Position numbers and translations under genes: made by a program. From NCBI GenBank assembly GCA_013336035.1, contig JAAXUL010000308.1, positions 1 to 8,395 on the forward strand: a DNA stretch of 8,395 bases, written 5' to 3'. The first letter of the stretch is position 1. Every line of letters starts with the position of its first letter. The notes under the pieces are model-generated. The model ran no database searches and was not told where the DNA came from. It saw only the letters and a list, made by a program, of their open reading frames with translations. This stretch comes from Chloroflexales bacterium (GTDB taxonomy: Bacteria; Chloroflexota; Chloroflexia; Chloroflexales; Chloroflexaceae). Positions 1 through 4,912 of this stretch are shown in pieces.

Positions 1-1
1 C

Positions 2-1135
2 CCGCCGCCCCTGCGCGGCGCGGACCCCGACTCCTACGCCCAGGACACCATCGTGCGCCGCGTCCCGGCGATCGGGCGGCGTGTGCTCGCCGAGAACGAG
101 CTCTCGCCCGCGGCCGCTCGCGCCGTGGCTGCCCTGGCGGCAGAGATCCCCGCCACGCCGGTGCGCCCGCTCAACGACCCGGGCGCCCCCGACCTGGCGT
201 TGTGGGAGGGCTACATCGCGCCATATGCGGGCCAGAGCTGGCTCGAGGCCCCCTGGTTCTTCGCCGAGACCTACTTCTACCGGCGCGTCCTCGAGGCCAC
301 CGGCTACTTTCAGCCCGGGCCCGGCTACCAGGCGGACCCCTTCGCGCTGCAGAAGCGCCTGGGGCTCGCGCAGGCGTCGCTCAGCCCCGGCTCGGCCCAG
401 GGTGGCCCTATCTCTATCGGCGAGGCGATCCAGGGCGCGCTGTGGGGCAACCAGGCCGACCTGAGCCTCTGGCCGGCGGGCGAGGGGGGCGGCCCTGGCG
501 GCGCCTACCTCCTGGCCGACGACACAGCGCCGGCCCTCGCCCACCTCGACGCGCTCATAGCTCGCCGGGCCCGCGTCGACATCGTCCTCGACAACGCCGG
601 GGCCGAGCTCGTACACGACCTGGCCCTCGCCGACGCGCTGCTGGCGCGCGGGCTCGCGGTCGTGCTGCACGCCAAGGCCCACCCGACCTTCGTCTCGGAT
701 ACGATCGAGGCGGATCTGCACACGACGCTCGCCTGGCTTTCCGCGCGGCAGCGCCCAGGCGCATCTCTCGGCGAGCGCCTGGGCGCGGCCCTCGACGACG
801 GGCGCCTGAAGCTGCGGAGCGACTGGTACTGGACCTCGCCGCTGGCGGGCTGGGAGCTCCCGGACGCCCTGAGGCGCGACCTGGCGGCCTCGGGGCTGAT
901 GATCAGCAAGGGCGACGCCAACTACCGTCGCTGGCTTGGCGATCGCCACTGGCCCTTTGACGCGCCCCTCGCCCAGGTGCTGGCCTACGCGCCCGCCCCG
1001 CTGCTGCTGCTGCGCGCCTGCAAGGCCGAGGTGGTGGCCGGGCTCGATCGGGCGCGCATAGACGAGGCCGCGGCGCGCGACCCGCGCTGGATCACCAGCG
1101 GTCGCTGGGGCGTCATCCAGCTGCACGGGGGCTGA
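2..1135 (+). CDS. DUF89 / ARMT1-like damage-control phosphatase, 5' partial
   Basis: The reading frame is open to the left edge, so the true start lies just outside; the GTG at 53 is an internal Val codon and about 17 more residues precede it. Residues are numbered from that GTG. The family signature DNAGAEL (D180, N181), a second acidic site in the FVSD stretch (D216) and the KGDANYRR motif (K286, D288) are typical of the DUF89 fold, a metal-dependent phosphatase that hydrolyses harmful or surplus sugar phosphates (known for the family, substrate unknown here). The C-terminal signature that usually reads RTxK is RACK here (R321, K324), so the Thr is replaced by Ala while the basic residues remain. 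About 377 residues are visible, near full length for the ARMT1 branch. The protein is cytosolic, with no signal peptide or membrane segment. The downstream neighbour is convergent, so this gene ends its transcription unit here. Family assignment is firm; the substrate is not. Confidence 0.9.
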   Translation, partial: PPPLRGADPDSYAQDTIVRRVPAIGRRVLAENELSPAAARAVAALAAEIPATPVRPLNDPGAPDLALWEGYIAPYAGQSWLEAPWFFAETYFYRRVLEATGYFQPGPGYQADPFALQKRLGLAQASLSPGSAQGGPISIGEAIQGALWGNQADLSLWPAGEGGGPGGAYLLADDTAPALAHLDALIARRARVDIVLDNAGAELVHDLALADALLARGLAVVLHAKAHPTFVSDTIEADLHTTLAWLSARQRPGASLGERLGAALDDGRLKLRSDWYWTSPLAGWELPDALRRDLAASGLMISKGDANYRRWLGDRHWPFDAPLAQVLAYAPAPLLLLRACKAEVVAGLDRARIDEAAARDPRWITSGRWGVIQLHGG

Positions 1136-1157
1136 GCGCGGGCCGACGCCCGGCAAG

Positions 1158-1179
1158 CGGAAAGAGGAATCCTCTACCG
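1158..1179. terminator. Possible bidirectional terminator hairpin between convergent genes
   Basis: The 49-bp gap between the two convergent stop codons contains AGAGG-AAT-CCTCT (1163-1175), extended after a small internal loop by CGG/CCG (1158-1160 with 1177-1179). A smaller CGGGC-CGA-GCCCG-type stem lies just before it (1139-1152). Its location between convergent genes fits a shared terminator, but there is no T-tract on either side and the stem is short, so this is tentative. Confidence 0.3.
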
Positions 1180-1184
1180 GCCGG

Positions 1185-2396
1185 CTAGTAGATCCACTCC
1201 TCGATGTGGTAGAGCGCCACCTTTGGCCGCCGCTGCGTCGCCGCCGCCGCCCCCAGCTTAAGCGCGGCCAGCTGGGCCTCGAGCTCGGCCGCGCCCAGGG
1301 GTGCCAGCCCCAGATCGCGCGCCTGCTGGCTGTAGGGCCCGTCGTCCGGCACGATCAGCGGCGAGATATAGACCAGGTCGCCCGCCCCGAGCCCCATCGC
1401 CTCGAGGGCCGCGATCGACTGCGCGACATGCTGGCCGGCGAGCGTCGCGCCGCCCGGCCCGGCCAGCAGGATGACCCCAACATCGATCCCGCCGGCCTTG
1501 ATCCGCCGCACGACCTCGACACAGGCCTCGGGCGAGCCAGGCTTATTGAGCAGGCGAAACACCTCGGGGTCGCCGCTCTCTAGCCCGATATAGACCCGCC
1601 GCACCCCCGCCGCGCGCAGATCGGCGTACTGGGCCGTGGTCTTCTGCTCGCCGCCAAAGATATCCAGAAAGGCGTAGATGCCGCGCGGCGCCCGATCACC
1701 CTCGGGCGGCAGCTCATCATAGACGACCTGCAGCAGATCGAGCAGGCGCGGCTGCGGGATGATCAGAGCGTTGGCATCGCCCAGAAACACCGAGGTGCGC
1801 AGCGCGAGCCCGCGGCCCAGAAAAGCCTTGATCTGCCGGATGTGCTCGCGCAGCTCGGCCGGCCCCTTGATGTGGAAGCGGTGGTCGCGGTAGAAGGTGC
1901 AGAAGCTGCAGCGGTTCCAGCTACAGCCCTCGGTGGCCTGGAGCACGACGGCGCGGTACTGGTCCGGCGGCACAATGCTGACGGGCTTATAGATCGCCTG
2001 GAACGCCTGGCGGTCACGCTCGCGCCGCCCGGCGTCCCACGCCAGGATCACAGCGAGCCAGGCGCGCAGCTCGTCGGCCACCTGGCCGGCGATGGCCGCG
2101 CCGATGCGCGCCACCGCGGCGTGGACGCCCTCGGCCAGGCTGGCGCGCTCGTCGGGGGGCAAGATCCGCCGCAGCTTCCCGCCGCCGGGCTGCGTCGCCT
2201 TCAGCAGGATATCGCCGCAGAGGCCGCAGCGGTAGTTCACCCCATCGACGAAGCAGCCCAGCAGCCGGCCCTCGCGATCAAACGTATAGGTCGCGCGCAG
2301 ATTGTCCGAGATCGTCAGCGCGTGGGGCTGCACATTGAGATAGATAGAGCCGAGCTCTGGCGTCGCCACCACGCGCGGGCCGTCCTGGATGTGCAT
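1185..2396 (-). CDS. Radical SAM protein of unknown substrate
   Basis: A 403-residue protein from the ATG at 2396. The cluster motif is CSWNRCSFC (C158, C163, C166), a CX4CX2C spacing of the GCPxNxCxFC type seen in a subgroup of Elp3/NifB-like radical SAM proteins, rather than the classic CX3CX2C. Downstream, YIGLESGDPEVFRLLNKPG has the usual SAM-binding GLESG element. An N-terminal CGLC pair (C57, C60) precedes the barrel and might bind metal. The start at 2396 is preferred because the alternative ATG at 2429 lies 29 bases inside the upstream gene, has no Shine-Dalgarno, and adds only a low-complexity MSTPARPRSS tail; a weak GAAG sits 7 nt before 2396. The gene follows the DUF2892 gene by only 4 bases and is probably co-transcribed and translationally coupled with it. 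Radical SAM membership is firm; I do not recognise the reaction. Confidence 0.88.
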   Translation of the reverse strand: MHIQDGPRVVATPELGSIYLNVQPHALTISDNLRATYTFDREGRLLGCFVDGVNYRCGLCGDILLKATQPGGGKLRRILPPDERASLAEGVHAAVARIGAAIAGQVADELRAWLAVILAWDAGRRERDRQAFQAIYKPVSIVPPDQYRAVVLQATEGCSWNRCSFCTFYRDHRFHIKGPAELREHIRQIKAFLGRGLALRTSVFLGDANALIIPQPRLLDLLQVVYDELPPEGDRAPRGIYAFLDIFGGEQKTTAQYADLRAAGVRRVYIGLESGDPEVFRLLNKPGSPEACVEVVRRIKAGGIDVGVILLAGPGGATLAGQHVAQSIAALEAMGLGAGDLVYISPLIVPDDGPYSQQARDLGLAPLGAAELEAQLAALKLGAAAATQRRPKVALYHIEEWIY

Positions 2397-2400
2397 CAGG

Positions 2401-2625
2401 CTACTTCGTGGCCTTGCTGGTGTCGACATCGCAGGTGTTGATGCCGAAGAGCATATAGAGCGGGCAGACGCCGACGGCGGCGGTGACCAGCATCACGACC
2501 GCGAGCAAGGCCGGGATGATCTGCCACAGGCCGCCGAACGGGGCGAACAGCGCGATCAGACCGAAGAGGGCGGTGAGGCCGATGCGGATATCGCGGTCAA
2601 GCGTGCCTTCGTTCTGGCGGAACAT
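2401..2625 (-). CDS. DUF2892 (YgaP-type) two-helix inner membrane protein
   Basis: A 74-residue protein with the hallmark layout of the DUF2892 family: an N-terminal NEGTLDRDIRI segment, two hydrophobic helices (about 14-30 and 34-53), then CPLYMLFGINTC (C54, C65) and a short polar tail. In other bacteria this domain is found alone or joined to rhodanese domains (YgaP); its role is unclear and may involve membrane sulfur or redox chemistry. It is the first gene of a minus-strand unit with the radical SAM gene, whose start lies 4 bases beyond this stop. An excellent Shine-Dalgarno precedes the ATG, which settles the start. Confidence 0.85.
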   Translation of the reverse strand: MFRQNEGTLDRDIRIGLTALFGLIALFAPFGGLWQIIPALLAVVMLVTAAVGVCPLYMLFGINTCDVDTSKATK

Positions 2626-2632
2626 ACCGAGG

Positions 2633-2639
2633 CCTCCTT
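2633..2639 (-). promoter_or_regulatory. Strong ribosome binding site for the DUF2892 gene
   Basis: Read on the minus strand, AAGGAGG lies 7 nt before the ATG at 2625. It is a near-perfect Shine-Dalgarno, in contrast to the weak sites ahead of the radical SAM and xseA genes, so the small membrane protein is probably the more heavily translated member of its unit. Confidence 0.8.
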
Positions 2640-2660
2640 GTGCAATTCATCACTCAATAC

Positions 2661-2666
2661 ATTCTA
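2661..2666 (-). promoter_or_regulatory. Candidate -10 box for the DUF2892-radical SAM unit
   Basis: The minus strand reads TAGAAT (5 of 6 to TATAAT) about 36 nt upstream of the start codon, giving a short leader that would include the strong Shine-Dalgarno. I see no convincing -35 hexamer 16-18 bp upstream, so the call rests on one hexamer and its position. Confidence 0.3.
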
Positions 2667-2708
2667 GCCGAGGATACCATAGGGGGGTACACGATCTAAG
2701 GAAAGAGA

Positions 2709-2744
2709 CCACCATTCTCGGTGAAGAGCCTTTCACCGCGGTGG
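2709..2744. promoter_or_regulatory. Nested dyad symmetry upstream of accB, possible operator
   Basis: CGGTGAA (2719-2725) and TTCACCG (2732-2738) form a perfect 7-bp inverted repeat around a 6-nt centre. CCACC (2709-2713) and GGTGG (2740-2744) form an outer pair. The segment 2734-2743, CACCGCGGTG, is itself a perfect 10-bp palindrome sharing an arm with the inner repeat. The element lies about 40 bp upstream of the accB -10 box and about 100 bp upstream of the divergent gene. It could be a binding site for a dimeric regulator, or a hairpin in an upstream transcript. No specific regulator can be named from sequence. Confidence 0.45.
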
Positions 2745-2781
2745 GCAGATCCGGACGCGCGGCATGGCAGAGGCCAATCTA

Positions 2782-2790
2782 TGCTACAAT
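2782..2790 (+). promoter_or_regulatory. Extended -10 promoter for accB
   Basis: TGCTACAAT matches the extended -10 consensus TGnTATAAT except for one base. No good -35 hexamer is seen 17 bp upstream, which is normal for extended -10 promoters. Transcription would begin near 2797, about 30 nt before the chosen accB start, which argues against the further upstream in-frame ATG at 2764. Confidence 0.6.
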
Positions 2791-2826
2791 AGACCTGTTT
2801 CTATGAGATGGAGGCTCTGCGCTGCT

Positions 2827-3360
2827 ATGAGCGACGCGACATCGGATACCCCCGAGACCGACGCCGACGTGTTTGGGCTGAGCACCGTTCGCGAGCTGCT
2901 ACGCCTGATCGGACAGAGTGATATCACCGAGATCCTGATCGAGCGCGGCGAGACCAAGCTCCACGTGAAGCGCGGCCACTCTATCGTCGCCCCACAGCCT
3001 ATGGCCCTGGCGCCCCTGATGCAGCAGCCCATGGCCCCCATGCCGCTTCCAGGCTTCCCTGTTCAGCCTCTGGTCGCACCAGCTGCCGCCCCCGAGGGCC
3101 CACCCGTCGAGCTGCCCGCCGGCCACACTATCACGGCGCCCATGGTCGGCACCTTCTACAGTGCCGCCTCGCCCAAAGACCCGCCCTTCGTCCAGGAGGG
3201 CGACGAGGTGCGGGCCGGCGACTCGATCGGCATCATCGAGGCCATGAAGATGATGAACGAGATCGAGACCGACTTCGCAGGCCGCGTGGCCCGCGTCCTC
3301 GTCAAGAACGGCCAGCCCGTCGAGTACGGCCAGCCGCTCCTGGTGATCGAGCCGCTATGA
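2827..3360 (+). CDS. accB: Acetyl-CoA carboxylase biotin carboxyl carrier protein
   Basis: A 177-residue BCCP. It carries the biotin that is carboxylated by biotin carboxylase and delivered to carboxyltransferase to make malonyl-CoA, the first step of fatty-acid synthesis. Residues 14-50 are the conserved N-terminal segment (VRELLRLIGQSDITEILIER), followed by a Pro/Ala/Met-rich flexible linker (about 53-98) and the C-terminal biotinyl domain (about 101-177). The biotin attachment site is EAMKMMNE with K141. The TFYSAASPKDPPFV stretch has the length of the E. coli BCCP thumb. The start was chosen at 2827 because GGAGG lies at 2810-2814 (a longish 12-nt spacer) and the promoter -10 box falls between 2764 and here; an in-frame ATG at 2803 has no ribosome-binding site. 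It ends with tandem TGA-TAA stops. No accC, accA or accD is adjacent, so the partner subunits must be encoded elsewhere. Confidence 0.95.
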   Translation: MSDATSDTPETDADVFGLSTVRELLRLIGQSDITEILIERGETKLHVKRGHSIVAPQPMALAPLMQQPMAPMPLPGFPVQPLVAPAAAPEGPPVELPAGHTITAPMVGTFYSAASPKDPPFVQEGDEVRAGDSIGIIEAMKMMNEIETDFAGRVARVLVKNGQPVEYGQPLLVIEPL

Positions 3361-3363
3361 TAA

Positions 3364-3427
3364 GGCCGGGGGCCGAGGGCTGAAGGCTGAAAGGTCCGCT
3401 ACCTGGCCTCAGCCCCCGGCCCCGGCC
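3364..3427. repeat. Long GC-rich palindromic element with GGCTGAA tandem
   Basis: The left arm (3364-3383) and right arm (3409-3427) pair over about 19 bp with one mismatch and one bulge. The 25-nt loop holds an inner stem (GGC 3385-3387 with GCC 3406-3408, and AGGT 3392-3395 with ACCT 3401-3404 around CCGCT). Two perfect tandem copies of GGCTGAA occupy 3378-3391. The element fills most of the 81-bp accB-xseA gap and ends 14 nt before the xseA ATG. It resembles short dispersed intergenic repeats that I recall from Chloroflexi genomes, an unverified recollection. There is no T-tract, so it is not a classic terminator, but it could attenuate or process the transcript. Confidence 0.7.
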
Positions 3428-3441
3428 CCCAGCCCTTCGCC

Positions 3442-4671
3442 ATGTACCAGGCCCTCTCCATCACGGAAGTCACAACCTACCTCGGCGAGCTGCTCGAGTC
3501 GCACCCGCTCTTCAGCGATCTGTGGCTCGAGGGCGAGCTGTCCGAGTTCAAGCGTCACGCCGCCTCGGGTCACTGCTACTTCAGCCTGAAGGATGAGGGC
3601 GCCCTCTTGCGGGGCGTGATGTGGAAGAGCGCCGCCGCCCGCCTGGCCGCGCTTCCCCGCTCGGGCGATCTAGTCCTGGCCCACGGCAGGCTCGGCTTCT
3701 ACAGCCCCCGCGGCGATCTGCAGATCTATGTCGATGCGATGCTGCCCGCCGGCGTCGGGCTGCTCTACGCCCGCTTCGAAGAGCTAAAGGCCCGCCTCGA
3801 GGCCGAGGGACTCTTCAGCCCCGAGCGCAAGCGTCTCCCGCCGGCCCTGCCCCGCCGCATCGGCCTGGTCACCGCCCCCGGCGGGGCCGCCCTGCAGGAT
3901 ATGCTGAGCATCCTGGCCCGCCGCTGCCCCCTGGTCCAGGTCGTGGTCGCGCCGTGCCTCGTGCAGGGCGAGCGCGCCCCCGACAGCATTGTCGAGGCCC
4001 TCTACCAGGCCTATGAGGCCGGCGTCGACCTGATCATCCTCGCCCGCGGCGGCGGCTCCCTCGAGGACCTCTGGGCCTTCAATGACGAGGCCGTGGCCCG
4101 CGCCGTCTTCGCCAGCCCTGTCCCGCTGATCAGCGGCGTGGGCCACGAGACGGACACGACGATCGTCGACTATGTGGCCGACCTGCGGGCCCCCACGCCC
4201 TCGGCCGCCGCCGAGCTGGCCGTGCCCGAGCTGGCCGATCTGCGGGCCCTCGTCGACGCTGCGCGGGCCCAGATGACCTTCGCCGTCTCGCGCGAGATCG
4301 CCGGCCATCGCGCCGCCCTGGCCCAGGCCGCCCGCGCCGTCGAGCACTACGCCCCTATGCGCCGGCTTGGCCGCGACCGCCAGCAGGTCGATGACCTGGC
4401 CCGCCGCCTCGAGCGCGCCTTCATCACCGGCACCGATCTGCGCCTGGTCAACCTGCGCGGCCTCACCGGCCGCCTCGCCACCCTCAGCCCCCTGGCGACC
4501 CTGGCCCGCGGCTACGCTGTGGTGCGCCACGCCGAAACCGGCCGCGTCGTCACCGCGCCTGACCACGCCCCTCCCGGCGCCCCGCTAACGATCACTGTGC
4601 GCGACGGCGATCTGGCCGCCACCGCCCAGACGCCCCCCGCAGGCGCCAAACCAGAAACGAGACGTCAATGA
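3442..4671 (+). CDS. xseA: Exonuclease VII large subunit
   Basis: A 409-residue protein, somewhat shorter than the E. coli enzyme. With XseB it forms exonuclease VII, which degrades single-stranded DNA from either end in repair and recombination. The N-terminal OB-fold (about 3-100) starts with the family pattern LSITEVTTYLGELLESHPLF and contains GELSEFKRHAASGHCYFSLKD. The nuclease core follows: PRRIGLVTAPGGAALQDML (about 137-155), ARGGGSLEDLWAFND (201-215) and SGVGHETDTTIVDYVADLRAP (231-251). The region from about 262 to 340 is Ala/Arg-rich helix, likely the coiled-coil arm that binds XseB. The C-terminal element LATLARGYAVV (351-361) is typical. No Shine-Dalgarno precedes the ATG at 3442; the base run before it is C-rich and belongs to the palindromic element. 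The family N-terminus nevertheless matches this start. The stop overlaps the xseB start as ATGA. Confidence 0.96.
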   Translation: MYQALSITEVTTYLGELLESHPLFSDLWLEGELSEFKRHAASGHCYFSLKDEGALLRGVMWKSAAARLAALPRSGDLVLAHGRLGFYSPRGDLQIYVDAMLPAGVGLLYARFEELKARLEAEGLFSPERKRLPPALPRRIGLVTAPGGAALQDMLSILARRCPLVQVVVAPCLVQGERAPDSIVEALYQAYEAGVDLIILARGGGSLEDLWAFNDEAVARAVFASPVPLISGVGHETDTTIVDYVADLRAPTPSAAAELAVPELADLRALVDAARAQMTFAVSREIAGHRAALAQAARAVEHYAPMRRLGRDRQQVDDLARRLERAFITGTDLRLVNLRGLTGRLATLSPLATLARGYAVVRHAETGRVVTAPDHAPPGAPLTITVRDGDLAATAQTPPAGAKPETRRQ

Positions 4672-4889
4672 GCGCGCTAACCCCCGTTGACACCTATGAG
4701 ACGCTCTACGCCCGCCTCCAGGAGGTGGTCGCCCGTCTCGAGCAGGGTGAGCTGCCCCTCGCCGAGGCCCTGGCCCTCTACGAGCAGGGCGTGCGCCTCG
4801 CCGCCGACTGCCAGCACCTGCTCGACAGCGCCGAGCTGCGCGTCCAGCAGCTCCTGTCAGGCGAGCCTGCGATTGACCTCGAAGCCTAG
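4668..4889 (+). CDS. xseB: Exonuclease VII small subunit
   Basis: A 73-residue helical protein with the standard XseB pattern: YARLQEVVARLEQGELPLAEAL, then LYEQGVRLAADCQHLLDSAELRVQQL. Several copies wrap the XseA coiled-coil arm and are needed for stable nuclease activity (known for the family). Length is normal and nothing is missing. The start overlaps the xseA stop by 4 bases (ATGA), so translation is most likely coupled, consistent with only a weak purine run (AACGAGA) upstream. It is followed after 23 bases by the 653-residue membrane-protein gene, which may belong to the same transcript. Confidence 0.95.
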   Translation: MSALTPVDTYETLYARLQEVVARLEQGELPLAEALALYEQGVRLAADCQHLLDSAELRVQQLLSGEPAIDLEA

Positions 4890-4912
4890 CGCCGCATGCC
4901 TATGGAGCAAGG

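Noticed and set aside
53..55. GTG at 53 as the start of the DUF89 gene
   Set aside because: The frame stays open and family-like (PLRGADPDSYAQDTIV) to the left edge, so this is an internal valine codon.
1842..2441. A 199-codon + strand open frame opposite the radical SAM gene
   Set aside because: No recognisable domain and it is antisense to a protein with clear cluster and SAM-binding motifs.
2764..2826. Upstream in-frame ATGs at 2764 and 2803 as the accB start
   Set aside because: The extended -10 box lies downstream of 2764 and neither ATG has a ribosome-binding site; the N-terminus from 2827 fits the family.
3378..3391. GGCTGAA tandem as a CRISPR or iteron array
   Set aside because: Only two heptamer copies, no spacers, and they sit inside one palindrome.
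3784..4566. A 260-codon open frame on the minus strand opposite xseA
   Set aside because: Same reason: glycine-rich, no motifs, fully antisense to a conserved xseA.
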